Positions 15,264 to 24,364 of a DNA stretch of 34,339 nt are shown here, in pieces. A model generated the notes under the pieces. It was not told the DNA's origin. It searched no databases and saw only the letters and a program-made list of their open reading frames with translations. This DNA is from Bacteroidales bacterium (GTDB lineage: Bacteria > Bacteroidota > Bacteroidia > Bacteroidales > VadinHA17), in the NCBI GenBank assembly GCA_021163295.1, contig JAGGXD010000125.1, forward strand, positions 1-34,339, in the 5' to 3' direction. How positions within the stretch are numbered: position 1 is the stretch's first letter; the number at the start of each line of letters is the position of its first letter. A program made the position numbers and the translations under genes.

Positions 15264-17771
15264 TTAAAATTGCTGTCCTATCATAAAATGGAAATGTCCA
15301 CCGTTAGCATCCGGATTACCCGGAACTTCATCAAATCCCCAACCATAATCAATTCCCAGAAGTCCAAACATCGGAAGAAAAGCTCTTATCCCAACACCCA
15401 CAGCTCTTTTTATCCTGTAGGGGTTAAAATCCTCGAAACTATACCATGCATTCCCGGCTTCAGCAAATATCAGTGCAAAAAGTGTTGCCTGCGGATTCAT
15501 TGAAATTGGATACCTGAGTTCCATTGTTAATTTCTCGTACACATTTCCTGATTTCATATTTCCTGATGTTGTTTTTACAATAGGTGTCAAAGAACCATTT
15601 TCATATCCTCGCTGTGCTATGGTTTCACGGCCGTAGAGACTGTATCCTGTCATTCCATCACCCCCCAGATCATAACCTTCAAATGGCGAAGGACCGATAT
15701 CATCATTGTAATGACCAAGATAACCAAAGGCAGCTTTGGTATTCAATACCAATTTCCCTGCCAAAGTAAGGTACCAGTCGGCTTTAAATCCCCATTTATG
15801 ATATTCTATCCACTTATACTTCTCACTATCAGGCATATCCGCAACTGAAAAATCTTTGCCGCTAATAATTGAATATGGAGGTGTAATTTGAAGGCTCAAC
15901 GAAAAGCTGGAACCCCGAACAGGGTAAATAGGACTTGGTCCGGAAGAATGTCTTGCCAAACGCGTTTTAAAACTAAAATTATTTGACCGTCCGTCAGAGA
16001 ATAGAAAATACTGTGTCCAGTTATTCAGGTTATAGTTCTGATAACTTATTTCATTATACCAGTGAAAAAAATCATCGGGCTTACTTAATCGTTTTCCCAG
16101 GCCAAGAGCACCACCATCAATACTTAATGATTGTCTTCCACTTTCACCTTTTTCTCTTCCATTTGTTTGTAGAGACTTAAAAAGCGAAAATGTAAAAGAG
16201 TTAGGTTTTTTACCACCAAACCAGGGTTCAACAAATGTGATGTTATATGACTGGTAATACCTTCCGTTTGACTGTGCTCTTAAACTTAATGATTGTCCAT
16301 CGCCAGTTGGCACCGGTCTCCAGGCTTTAGGATCCAGGACATTACGGAAAGAAAAATTATTAAACCGAAGGCCAATTGTACCTATTAACATATTTGCGCC
16401 CCATCCTCCGGAAATTTCAAATTGATCATTAGCTTTTTCTTCCAGATCATATTCCAGATCAACAGTTCCTTCTGCCTGATTTGGGATTGGATTAGGTGAA
16501 ATTTTTTCAGGATCAAAATGGCCAAGTTGCGCAATTTCCCTGGCTGAACGCATAATATCCGTCTTGCTGAACAATTCCCCTGGCAGGGTTCTTATTTCAC
16601 GTCTGACAACATGCTCATTTGTTTTTGTATTGCCTCTAATGATCACATGGTCAATATAGGCCGGTTTCCCCTCGTAAACCTGCATCTCCAGATCAATTGA
16701 GTCATTTTCTACATGTATTTCAACCGGATTGATATGTGAAAAAAGATAGCCTCTGTCCATATAAACTGAATTAACCGCATCTTCATCAAATAATAATCTT
16801 TCATCTAACAAGGTTTGATTGTAAACATCACCGGGTTTAATTCCGAGAACCTTATTTAACAATTCCGATGGGAACTTTGTATTACCAACCCACTTGATAT
16901 CTCCATGGAAATATTGATTCCCTTCATTAATCTTAATTACCATCCCTACCCTATCTTCACTCACAGTATATATCGAATCGCTCAGAATTTTAAAATCGCG
17001 ATATCCAAATTCATTATAAAGTTCGTTAAGACTTGTTTTATCTTCCTTAAGTTTATCAGGGATATATTTTGATGCTTTAAAAATATTAAGATTTTTCTTC
17101 TTAGTATTCTTCATTTTCCGACGGAGTTTACTATCGGGAAATACTGTGTTACCAATGAACTCAATATCCTTTATCTTTATTCTTTCAGCTTTACGGATAT
17201 CAGCTTTCAGGATCAAACTATTGTTCCGGTCAGGATCATCCCTCTGTGAAATATCAACTTCAATCTGGTAAAATCCTTTTTCAATAAAATGGTTGTATAT
17301 TATTCTTTTTGAATTACTAATGATATTCTCTGTAACCTGGCTGCCCTTAAGCAAATTAATCTCATCCAGTAAGTCTTTTCGTTCACTTTTTGAAATTCCG
17401 GTAAATTCAAATCTGGACAGTCTTGCTCTTTCCTGAAGATATATATCAAGAAAAATAGAATCGCCTGAGATACCCTTTTTAGTTATTCTTACATCTGAAA
17501 AAAGGCCCTGCGACCACATTTTTTCTACTGCCATGGTTATTTGCTCACCGGGTATCAATAATTTATCACCCACTTTGAGCCCTGAAATCTGCACAAGAAT
17601 ATTTTCATCAAGGTACTTGATTCCGGAAATTGAAATACCACCAATAATATATTCGTTAGGTGAAAAATAATCCATAACATCCTTGCTCTCCTGTGAAAAC
17701 ATAAGAGATGGGAAAAGAACAAATATTATAAGTATTGCCTGTATATATATTTTTTTCTTTCTACAAATCAT
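15264..17771 (-). CDS. bamA: Outer membrane assembly factor BamA (Omp85)
   Basis: An 835-residue Omp85 protein, the core of the machine that folds beta-barrels into the outer membrane. Residues 1-26 are a signal peptide ending at MFSQ. About 40-440 hold successive POTRA domains (five judged by eye): repeated phrases are IKIKDIEFIGNTVFPDSKLR, DIKWVGNTKFPSELL and IDHVIIRGNTKTNEHVVRRE. About 455-835 is the 16-strand barrel, ending in the aromatic FHFMIGQQF, the usual C-terminal barrel signal. It starts 2 bp after the uppS stop, so coupling is likely, and is followed by two Skp chaperones that deliver its clients. Length and order are normal for Bacteroidota. Confidence 0.96.
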   Translation of the reverse strand: MICRKKKIYIQAILIIFVLFPSLMFSQESKDVMDYFSPNEYIIGGISISGIKYLDENILVQISGLKVGDKLLIPGEQITMAVEKMWSQGLFSDVRITKKGISGDSIFLDIYLQERARLSRFEFTGISKSERKDLLDEINLLKGSQVTENIISNSKRIIYNHFIEKGFYQIEVDISQRDDPDRNNSLILKADIRKAERIKIKDIEFIGNTVFPDSKLRRKMKNTKKKNLNIFKASKYIPDKLKEDKTSLNELYNEFGYRDFKILSDSIYTVSEDRVGMVIKINEGNQYFHGDIKWVGNTKFPSELLNKVLGIKPGDVYNQTLLDERLLFDEDAVNSVYMDRGYLFSHINPVEIHVENDSIDLEMQVYEGKPAYIDHVIIRGNTKTNEHVVRREIRTLPGELFSKTDIMRSAREIAQLGHFDPEKISPNPIPNQAEGTVDLEYDLEEKANDQFEISGGWGANMLIGTIGLRFNNFSFRNVLDPKAWRPVPTGDGQSLSLRAQSNGRYYQSYNITFVEPWFGGKKPNSFTFSLFKSLQTNGREKGESGRQSLSIDGGALGLGKRLSKPDDFFHWYNEISYQNYNLNNWTQYFLFSDGRSNNFSFKTRLARHSSGPSPIYPVRGSSFSLSLQITPPYSIISGKDFSVADMPDSEKYKWIEYHKWGFKADWYLTLAGKLVLNTKAAFGYLGHYNDDIGPSPFEGYDLGGDGMTGYSLYGRETIAQRGYENGSLTPIVKTTSGNMKSGNVYEKLTMELRYPISMNPQATLFALIFAEAGNAWYSFEDFNPYRIKRAVGVGIRAFLPMFGLLGIDYGWGFDEVPGNPDANGGHFHFMIGQQF

Positions 17772-17773
17772 AA

Positions 17774-18517
17774 TTAAAAATTAACCTGTTCACTAATTTT
17801 GCCAAATCTACGTTCACGGGATTGAAAATCCAAAATCGCAGCATATAAATCCTCCTTTTTAAAATCGGGCCACAATTTATCAGTAAAATAAAGTTCAGAA
17901 TAAGCAATCTGCCAAAGAAGAAAATTACTTATTCTCTGCTCTCCGCTTGTCCTGATCAATAATTCAGGATCAGGAATATTTTTCGTGCAAAGATAATTTG
18001 AAAAAATCTTTTCATTTAACTGATCCAATTTAATTTTCCCTCTTTTCACTTCTGAAGCAATATTCTTGACCGCATTAAGTATCTCCCAACGAGAACTATA
18101 GCTTAGAGCAAGCACCAATGAAAGTCCATCGTTTTCCGATGTTTTATTGATAGTATCTTCCAGCTTTTTGTAAACCCTGACAGGCAATCTTGATGTATCA
18201 CCAATAGTCAACAGACTCACCTTATTTTTCATCAATGTGTTTGTTTCTGCACTTATAGTAGAAACCAGCAAAGACATAAGTGCATTAACTTCTTTCACCG
18301 GACGATTCCAGTTTTCGGTTGAAAAGGCGTAAAGAGTAAGATACTTAATTCCAATTTTGGCAGCAGATTCTGTAACTTCTCTAACAGCAGCAACCCCGTT
18401 CTTATGACCAAATATTCTGTCTTTCCCTTTTTGCTTTGCCCAGCGACCATTACCATCCATAATAATAGCAACATGATTGGGTATTTTACCCTGTGATATT
18501 TCTTCTTTTAATATCAT
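17774..18517 (-). CDS. uppS: Isoprenyl transferase (undecaprenyl diphosphate synthase)
   Basis: A 247-residue cis-prenyltransferase that extends farnesyl diphosphate with isopentenyl diphosphate to the C55 carrier for cell-wall and surface glycan synthesis. HVAIIMDGNGRWAKQKG (residues 15-31) holds the catalytic Asp21. FGHKNGVAAVREV, LTLYAFSTENWNRP and the C-terminal LIRTSGEQRISNFLLWQIAY are all diagnostic. Its ATG overlaps the TGA of the preceding DUF6089 gene by 4 bp, and bamA starts 2 bp after its stop, so the three are almost certainly one transcript. Confidence 0.97.
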   Translation of the reverse strand: MILKEEISQGKIPNHVAIIMDGNGRWAKQKGKDRIFGHKNGVAAVREVTESAAKIGIKYLTLYAFSTENWNRPVKEVNALMSLLVSTISAETNTLMKNKVSLLTIGDTSRLPVRVYKKLEDTINKTSENDGLSLVLALSYSSRWEILNAVKNIASEVKRGKIKLDQLNEKIFSNYLCTKNIPDPELLIRTSGEQRISNFLLWQIAYSELYFTDKLWPDFKKEDLYAAILDFQSRERRFGKISEQVNF

Positions 18518-19188
18518 TTCCCTTTTATCTTTTCATCCCAATATGCCGGACAATCCTCCGAACCACCATAAATCTTATATGTTAAAGAAATACCTGCTAT
18601 TGAGTACCAGTCAAAATTATGAATAAACGACCGGTATTCCGGATCGATTGGGTTTTCAAATCCATCCAGCTTATCATAAAACATTTTTCTAAGCCCCCAC
18701 TCAATACCGATTCCCATTTTTTTACCCAGATTCACTTTAGCTCCAACCCCGAATGGGATTACCAATGGAGATGAGGGTCCTGAGATATTTATAAATGCAA
18801 CTCCAATTCCACCGGTTGTATAAACAGTATATTCTCCTGCTCTGCCAAATGTACTGTATGGCATAAAATTAAACTCAAACTGCAGTGTAGCATCTAATAC
18901 AGTACCTGAAAAACTATTATCTCTACTTTGTTGAAACCGGTTGTTAAAATCCTGATCATCAGCCTGCAAATTCCCATAAAAAATACTGCACCTAATAGTA
19001 TACCTTGGATTTATGTTAAATCTGTACAATCCACCAAGGGCATATGAAAGGGAATAAAACTGTTTTGATTGATTAATATCCCCCAGGTAATATGAGCCAC
19101 CTCCAAAAATTCCTAAATCAACTTTCTTTTGCGCCTTCGCTCCAATAATTGTTCCCAAAAAAAATGCAATGATAATAAATTTTTTCAT
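18514..19188 (-). CDS. DUF6089-type outer membrane beta-barrel protein
   Basis: A 224-residue exported protein, probably a small beta-barrel. The signal peptide MKKFIIIAFFLGTIIGAKAQ has a typical AKAQ cleavage site. The mature part alternates short hydrophobic and glycine-rich strands, for example LGIFGGGSYYLGDINQSKQF and YTTGGIGVAFINISG. GLYRFNINPRYTIRCSIFYG and WGLRKMFYDKLDGFENP fit the DUF6089 family, which Bacteroidota usually encode just before uppS. The function of the family is not known to me; position suggests a link to envelope biogenesis. The gene overlaps uppS by 4 bp and follows a paralogue after 23 bp. Membrane insertion is inferred from the pattern. Confidence 0.8.
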   Translation of the reverse strand: MKKFIIIAFFLGTIIGAKAQKKVDLGIFGGGSYYLGDINQSKQFYSLSYALGGLYRFNINPRYTIRCSIFYGNLQADDQDFNNRFQQSRDNSFSGTVLDATLQFEFNFMPYSTFGRAGEYTVYTTGGIGVAFINISGPSSPLVIPFGVGAKVNLGKKMGIGIEWGLRKMFYDKLDGFENPIDPEYRSFIHNFDWYSIAGISLTYKIYGGSEDCPAYWDEKIKGK

Positions 19189-19211
19189 TTTTTCCAGCTT
19201 CGACCGGAATT

Positions 19212-19952
19212 CTATTTAAATACCGGTAATCCGTTTGATCCCGTTCTAATTTTATACACCATGTTAAACACTCCGAAAAAATATACATCTTTCGACTCAG
19301 AATAATCTGATGTATATCCATCAAGATAATCCGATGTAGTAAACCTTCCACCCATATCAAATCCAATTGACCAGTTTGTGTTCAGTCCGAATTTAAGACC
19401 AATGCCTACAGGAACCACTAATGCAATCGGAGTATATTCAAGATCAACATTCTGCAGATCTTCTTTCTCAGTAACCTTAAAAAAGGCTCCGCCTAAGCCA
19501 AGAAAAGCATAAGCACTAATTGAAGGATGGAACTGACTCATACCTCTGCCTTTCATCATCAGGTAACTCATAGCCTCTTTCTCCTTAATAAAAGCGTATT
19601 CAACCTGAACAGATGGTTCGAAAATGCTTGTATAGAATTTAAAATTCCTGGTACTATTAGCCTTATCGGCATCATCGCCATGTAAATATCCATAATTAAG
19701 ATTTAATTTCAGGCTAATTTCTTCGTATAGTTTATATCTAACTCCAAAATAAATACCTGGTCGAACCTGTGAAAGGGCAATATCCTTCAAACCGAGAATA
19801 TTCTCATCCTTTGACCATCCCCCAATATCACCAAAATATTGGGCTGATCCAATACCTATAATAGCCTCGTATCTCCTCATCCTCCATGCTTGAGCATTAA
19901 TAGTCAGATTTAACAAAAAAGAAGTAATTAAAAAAAACAAGAGCTTTTTCAT
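19212..19952 (-). CDS. Outer membrane beta-barrel protein, paralogue of the DUF6089 neighbour
   Basis: A 246-residue exported protein. The signal peptide MKKLLFFLITSFLLNLTINAQA is followed by a mature part of predicted beta strands. It shares a plan and short motifs with the next gene: both have Y(F/L)GDI near the start, a Y/FYG..(H/A)(G/D)D motif about residue 90, and a late segment with GIG(L/I)(K/E)FG/WG. The two are therefore probably tandem duplicates that have diverged far. It heads the envelope run (this gene, DUF6089, uppS, bamA, skp, skp) and has a perfect -7 box 22 bp before its start. The function is unknown. Confidence 0.75.
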   Translation of the reverse strand: MKKLLFFLITSFLLNLTINAQAWRMRRYEAIIGIGSAQYFGDIGGWSKDENILGLKDIALSQVRPGIYFGVRYKLYEEISLKLNLNYGYLHGDDADKANSTRNFKFYTSIFEPSVQVEYAFIKEKEAMSYLMMKGRGMSQFHPSISAYAFLGLGGAFFKVTEKEDLQNVDLEYTPIALVVPVGIGLKFGLNTNWSIGFDMGGRFTTSDYLDGYTSDYSESKDVYFFGVFNMVYKIRTGSNGLPVFK

Positions 19953-19974
19953 GATTACGTCAGGTTATTTATTA

Positions 19975-19982
19975 CAAATCTA
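19975..19982 (-). promoter_or_regulatory. -7 promoter box upstream of the envelope operon
   Basis: TAGATTTG on the minus strand is a perfect TAnnTTTG -7 element, giving a predicted start close to the ATG at 19952. No convincing -33 TTTG is found at 19-20 bp upstream, which lowers confidence. Confidence 0.4.
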
Positions 19983-20174
19983 TTAAAAAAAACAACTTTA
20001 TCCTGACAGTATTTAATTAACACTCACGAGACTATTTTATTGCCCGGTACTTTAAAGATATTTTTAATCAAATTTCAGAATAATCAGGCTATAATCTTTG
20101 TTTATAACTAATCAGCCGGCAGTCGGCAGTCCATACTTCTTTATTCAGTCATTCAATCATTTAAACATTCTTTA

Positions 20175-21053
20175 CTAATTCCGTTTGTCCGCTCCCCACA
20201 TTAGTTTATCCCGAAGTGTACCGTAATAACTATGCCCCTTTAGCTTCAATATTTTCATTTTGAATTCTGCCCGCTTCACCCGCACTTCTGTACTATTGGG
20301 CAGTATAACAGATCTGGAATCGACAGAAGCAATATATTTTTCATCTCTACCCTCCACCCGAAGCGTAAGCTCATCTTTATCAGGAATAACTAAAGGACGA
20401 ACAGTTAAGTTATGTGGGGAAATGGGAGAAATAATAATGTCATCTGACCCGGGAATTACTATTGGCCCCCCGACACTTAATGAATATGCAGTGGAACCTG
20501 TGGGGGTTGAAATGATCAAACCATCAGCCCAGTATGTATTAAGAAATTCCCCGTTTATATAAGCATGGATCGTGATCATTGTTGACCCGACTTTCTCAAT
20601 GGACACTTCATTCAGTGCATAATTAAAATCCTCCTTCTTTGCTCCCGGAAAGTCCAGTTTAAGCAGTGTTCTTTCTTCAATAGAAAATTTCTTACGAAAA
20701 ATGACATCCAGAGATCCAAGTAGTTTCTCCTGCGAGATAGTTGCCAGAAATCCGAGACGTCCACTATTTACACCCACGATAGGTATTCCTTTCTCCCTCA
20801 CCAGAGAAACGGTATCAAGGAAAGTTCCATCGCCACCAATACTAAATATCATATCTGTATTATCCGGAAGATCCGTATGAGAATTGAATAAACCTTTCAC
20901 CCGGGGTGAAAAATTTAAATTGGATTCAATAAATTGCTTAAAAGGTTTATAAATAATAATATCTGTACCTTCTCTTTGTAAGATATCAAAGAAATCCTTG
21001 ACAGACTGATGAAAAGCCTTTCCAAATAGTCTTCCATATACTGCTGCAATCAT
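20175..21053 (-). CDS. nadK: NAD kinase
   Basis: A 292-residue ATP-NAD kinase, which makes NADP from NAD. The nucleotide-binding GGDGT is at residues 73-77, followed by the family signature GVNSGRLGFLATI. ALNEVSIEK, YWADGLIISTPTGSTAYSLS and GGPIVIPGSDDIIISPISPH are the NAD-binding and fold motifs in the expected order. The length is typical. It follows the CBS-domain gene after 25 bp on the same strand, a common Bacteroidota arrangement, so they are likely co-transcribed. A 222-bp gap with a GGCAGTC direct repeat (about 20116-20129) separates it from the next gene. Confidence 0.97.
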   Translation of the reverse strand: MIAAVYGRLFGKAFHQSVKDFFDILQREGTDIIIYKPFKQFIESNLNFSPRVKGLFNSHTDLPDNTDMIFSIGGDGTFLDTVSLVREKGIPIVGVNSGRLGFLATISQEKLLGSLDVIFRKKFSIEERTLLKLDFPGAKKEDFNYALNEVSIEKVGSTMITIHAYINGEFLNTYWADGLIISTPTGSTAYSLSVGGPIVIPGSDDIIISPISPHNLTVRPLVIPDKDELTLRVEGRDEKYIASVDSRSVILPNSTEVRVKRAEFKMKILKLKGHSYYGTLRDKLMWGADKRN

Positions 21054-21078
21054 ATAGCAATAAATTTACTTTTAATAA

Positions 21079-21744
21079 CTAAATATTCAGAAAACGCATA
21101 AATGATTCATACCGGTTGTTATAAAAGCTATCCATATTTTGATCTTCCATATATGAAGCCTTAATATTATAATTATACCGATTCAATGTTTGAACAATAG
21201 ATGTCAGGTCGGTGCGGTTAATCTTGAGAGTAACCTCAAGCTTAGTTGATTGATCCGGAGAAGTCACATAAGCACTCAAAATCTTCGCATCATTACTTTC
21301 AACTATCTGTGCAATATGAGTCAATGAGTAGTCATTTTGATTAAGTTCAAGTACAATTAATCCCCCCGGGTCTTTCAAAGCAGACATTTCGGCAAAATGA
21401 TATAACAACTCATTCATTGTTATCAATCCCAGATATTGTTTCTTTTCATTTAAAACCGGCACAACCGTAAGACGATTTTCAGCTACAAGTTTCATCACAT
21501 CATAAATATGTTGGTCATTCACCACATAAGGACTAAATAAGGATAACTTATGATTACCAATAGGTTCATCAGCCATATTCAGATCATAGATATCGGTATC
21601 AGAAATCAGACCAAGAAACTCCCGGTTATTTACAATGGGCAAATGAGAGATCCGGAATATTTCCATCCAGCTCAATGCCCGTAAACCTGTATCAGAGGTT
21701 TTCAACGCAGGGACAACATCAGATAATAAATCTTTTGCCAACAT
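21079..21744 (-). CDS. CBS-domain protein with ACT-like C-terminus
   Basis: A 221-residue cytoplasmic protein with a CBS pair and no membrane segment. The first CBS motif covers about 1-60 (LPIVNNREFLGLISDTDIYD), the second about 75-115 (LTVVPVLNEKKQYLGLITMNELLYH). Residues about 128-205 look like an ACT-type domain (LIVLELNQNDYSLTHIAQIV, then ILSAYVTSPDQSTKLEVTLK). CBS pairs bind adenine nucleotides, so regulation by AMP, ATP, NAD or similar is plausible, and the adjacent nadK is suggestive. No enzymatic domain is fused. It is divergent from pdxJ. The exact role is unknown. Confidence 0.85.
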   Translation of the reverse strand: MLAKDLLSDVVPALKTSDTGLRALSWMEIFRISHLPIVNNREFLGLISDTDIYDLNMADEPIGNHKLSLFSPYVVNDQHIYDVMKLVAENRLTVVPVLNEKKQYLGLITMNELLYHFAEMSALKDPGGLIVLELNQNDYSLTHIAQIVESNDAKILSAYVTSPDQSTKLEVTLKINRTDLTSIVQTLNRYNYNIKASYMEDQNMDSFYNNRYESFMRFLNI

Positions 21745-21775
21745 TACTCATATATTGAAAAAACAATTAATTTTG
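21744..21775 (+). promoter_or_regulatory. Promoter candidate for pdxJ
   Basis: A perfect -7 box TAATTTTG (21768-21775) has a weak -33 partner TTAC (21744-21747) 20 bp upstream. The predicted start is about 45 bp before the ATG at 21826. The divergent CBS gene begins at 21744, so the -33 element touches its first codon. Confidence 0.4.
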
Positions 21776-21825
21776 TAGTTAAAAATACAACTTTTTAAAT
21801 CCATTACGAAAGTATAAATGATTTT

Positions 21826-22551
21826 ATGACACGTTTAAGTGTAAATATAAACAAAATTGCTACTCTAAGAAATGCCCGTGGAGGAAATATACCAGATTTG
21901 TTAAAAGCAACTACCGACTGCCAAAGATTTGGAGCACAAGGCATTACTATTCATCCCAGACCAGATGAAAGACATATCCGCTACCGGGATGTAACAGATA
22001 TTAAACCATTAATCACAACTGAGTTAAATATTGAAGGATATCCATCAGATAGATTTCTTAAGCTTGTTTTACCGGTAAAACCACATCAGGTGACATTGGT
22101 TCCGGATTCTCCCGGAGTACTTACTTCAAGTGCCGGGTGGGATACAATAAAGAATAAATCGTTTTTAAAGGATGTAATTGGCATTTTGCAAAATGAAGGT
22201 ATCAGAACATCAATTTTTGTTGATGCTGAACTTCATATTATTGAGAATGCGGTGGATACCGGCACAAACAGAATTGAACTTTATACTGAACCATATGCTT
22301 CAAAATACTCTAATAACAGGGAAGAAGCAATTAAACCTTTCTGTATTGCTGCCGAAAAGGCAAATGAGTTAGGACTGGAGTTAAATGCAGGACACGACCT
22401 GAATCTGGATAATCTGACTTTTTTCGTTCAAAAAATCCCTTCACTGAAAGAGGTGTCAATCGGGCATGCTCTGATCTCAGATGCTCTTTATTTCGGACTT
22501 GAAAACACAATTCAAATGTACCTGAGAAAAATTAAAATGGCACCTCATTAA
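21826..22551 (+). CDS. pdxJ: Pyridoxine 5'-phosphate synthase
   Basis: A 241-residue TIM-barrel enzyme that condenses 1-deoxyxylulose 5-phosphate with 3-amino-1-hydroxyacetone phosphate in de novo vitamin B6 synthesis. [20 protein letters not shown] at the N-terminus, [18 protein letters not shown] (about 45-62), [17 protein letters not shown] and the late [14 protein letters not shown] and [13 protein letters not shown] are all diagnostic. Length is normal. It is divergent from the CBS-nadK pair and convergent with udk; no other B6 gene is nearby. The assignment is firm. Confidence 0.97.
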   Translation: MTRLSVNINKIATLRNARGGNIPDLLKATTDCQRFGAQGITIHPRPDERHIRYRDVTDIKPLITTELNIEGYPSDRFLKLVLPVKPHQVTLVPDSPGVLTSSAGWDTIKNKSFLKDVIGILQNEGIRTSIFVDAELHIIENAVDTGTNRIELYTEPYASKYSNNREEAIKPFCIAAEKANELGLELNAGHDLNLDNLTFFVQKIPSLKEVSIGHALISDALYFGLENTIQMYLRKIKMAPH

Positions 22552-22617
22552 CGATAGCCATCGACGATTTGTGCCGTTAAAAAGTTTTAAGAAATCAGGG
22601 AATAGTATAATTCGAAG

Positions 22618-23250
22618 CTAAAGCTGCAATTTGCCGGATGATCTTGAAAGATTTCTCTCAATAATAGAGGTTAAAATATTGATAGCAACCTTATTATTTC
22701 CACCCTGTGGCACAATTATATCAGCAAATCTTTTTGACGGTTCAATAAACTGAAGATGCATTGGTTTTACTGTCTTTTCGTAACGTTCAAGCACCTTATC
22801 AACAGAACGTCCACGCTCAATAATATCTCTTTTAATTACGCGGGCTAACCGGTCATCTGCATCTGCATCAACAAATACCTTTATATCCATCATTTCTCTA
22901 AGCTTTTTGTCAGTAAGTATCATTATTCCTTCAACAATAACCACATGTTTTGGTTGTAACTTTACTGTTTCACCAGCTCTTGTACATGTAAGGTATGAGT
23001 AAATCGGCATATTAATTATTTCACCATTTTTCAGCTTTTTAAGATGATTTATCAGTAATGGAAATTCAATTGAACCCGGGTGATCAAAATTAATCTCCTG
23101 TCTTTGTTCAATAGGAAGATGACTGTTATCCTTGTAATATGAATCCTGAGGCACCACAACCACTTCGTCATCCGGAAGTTTTCCAATAATTTTTTTAACT
23201 ACAGTTGTTTTTCCTGAGCCGGTGCCTCCGGCAATTCCAACAATTAACAT
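22618..23250 (-). CDS. udk: Uridine kinase
   Basis: A 210-residue uridine/cytidine kinase of the pyrimidine salvage pathway. The P-loop is GGTGSGKTT (residues 8-16). VVPQDSYYKD (about 34-43) and NFDHPGSIEF (about 54-63) form the nucleoside site, and KVFVDADADDRLARVIKRDI with the ERGRSVDKVLERY region completes the lid and fold. It faces pdxJ tail to tail and is divergent from manA across a 71-bp AT-rich spacer that must hold both promoters. The assignment is firm. Confidence 0.96.
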   Translation of the reverse strand: MLIVGIAGGTGSGKTTVVKKIIGKLPDDEVVVVPQDSYYKDNSHLPIEQRQEINFDHPGSIEFPLLINHLKKLKNGEIINMPIYSYLTCTRAGETVKLQPKHVVIVEGIMILTDKKLREMMDIKVFVDADADDRLARVIKRDIIERGRSVDKVLERYEKTVKPMHLQFIEPSKRFADIIVPQGGNNKVAINILTSIIERNLSRSSGKLQL

Positions 23251-23321
23251 TTTTTTTTAATTTTACTCAATAATTTTTTTAAACCTTTACCAAAATACTA
23301 AATTAATTAAGAAATTAAAAA

Positions 23322-24302
23322 ATGGACTTTTTATATCCTCTAAAATTCAAACCTGTTTTTAAAGAAAAGATCTGGGGAGGCAACAAATTAAATACTATCC
23401 TTGGGAAAAATTTGCCTCAAAACAAGAAAATTGGCGAGAGTTGGGAGATTTCGGGAGTTAAAGATAACATTTCTATTATTTCAAATGGCCAACTGGCTGG
23501 AAATAACCTTCAGGAACTGGTTGAGATATACATGGGTGATCTGGTTGGAGATAAAGTTTTTGAAAAATTCGGAATCGAATTTCCATTGCTTGTAAAGTTT
23601 ATTGATGCCAACAAAGTATTATCTATCCAGGTACATCCGGATAACGAACTTGCCCGCAAACGACATAATGCATTTGGCAAAACCGAAATGTGGTACATTG
23701 TTCAGGCTGATAATAATTCTGATATAATAACAGGGTTTAAACAAGAAATTAATAAGGAACAATATCAAAAATATTTCCGGGAAGGCAAGTTAACTCAAAT
23801 CCTGAATATTGAAAAAGCAGAAGCCGGAGAGGTGTTTTTTATTCCCGCAGGAAGGGTACATGCTACAGGGAAAGGGATACTCCTTGCCGAGATACAACAA
23901 ACTTCGGATATCACTTATAGAATTTATGACTGGGACAGAAAAGATAAGAACGGTAACAGCAGAGAATTACATACTGAACTTGCACTTGATGCAATAGATT
24001 TTTCCACATATGATAATTATAAAACACCCTATAATAAGACTAAAAATCAATCAGTATCTATCGCGGATTGTAAATATTTTCATACAAATATCTTAGATTT
24101 TAATGAACCCATAGAAAAAGACTATTCTCTGATTGATTCGTTTATTATTATCATGTGCCTGAAAGGCAGCCTATTAATACATACTAAGAACAACAAAGAA
24201 CAGGTTAACACCGGAGAAACTGTTTTGGTTCCTGCTTCACTGGATAATGTAATCTTTGAACCTGTGGGCGAGTCAAAAATACTTGAAGTTTTTATTCCCT
24301 GA
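23322..24302 (+). CDS. manA: Mannose-6-phosphate isomerase, type I
   Basis: A 326-residue zinc-dependent class I mannose-6-phosphate isomerase, interconverting fructose 6-phosphate and mannose 6-phosphate. It begins FLYPLKFKPVFKEKIWGG. The metal ligands appear as Gln103 and His105 in SIQVHPDN, Glu122 in KTEMWY, and His180 in PAGRVHATG. The C-terminal cupin part is shorter than in the E. coli enzyme, as is normal for the small family form. The neighbours are unrelated housekeeping genes, so its use (mannose catabolism or GDP-mannose synthesis) cannot be told from the context. Confidence 0.95.
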   Translation: MDFLYPLKFKPVFKEKIWGGNKLNTILGKNLPQNKKIGESWEISGVKDNISIISNGQLAGNNLQELVEIYMGDLVGDKVFEKFGIEFPLLVKFIDANKVLSIQVHPDNELARKRHNAFGKTEMWYIVQADNNSDIITGFKQEINKEQYQKYFREGKLTQILNIEKAEAGEVFFIPAGRVHATGKGILLAEIQQTSDITYRIYDWDRKDKNGNSRELHTELALDAIDFSTYDNYKTPYNKTKNQSVSIADCKYFHTNILDFNEPIEKDYSLIDSFIIIMCLKGSLLIHTKNNKEQVNTGETVLVPASLDNVIFEPVGESKILEVFIP

Positions 24303-24305
24303 CCT

Positions 24306-24325
24306 GAGGTGATGAGGTGATGAAG
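24306..24325. repeat. Short tandem repeat between manA and engB
   Basis: GAGGTGAT occurs twice in tandem (24306-24313, 24314-24321) followed by GAAG, just after the manA stop. Read on the minus strand it has the same pyrimidine-rich style as tracts elsewhere in the window. Confidence 0.5.
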
Positions 24326-24364
24326 TAATAAAAAGTTTAGAAGTTAATTAATAAATAGTATGCA

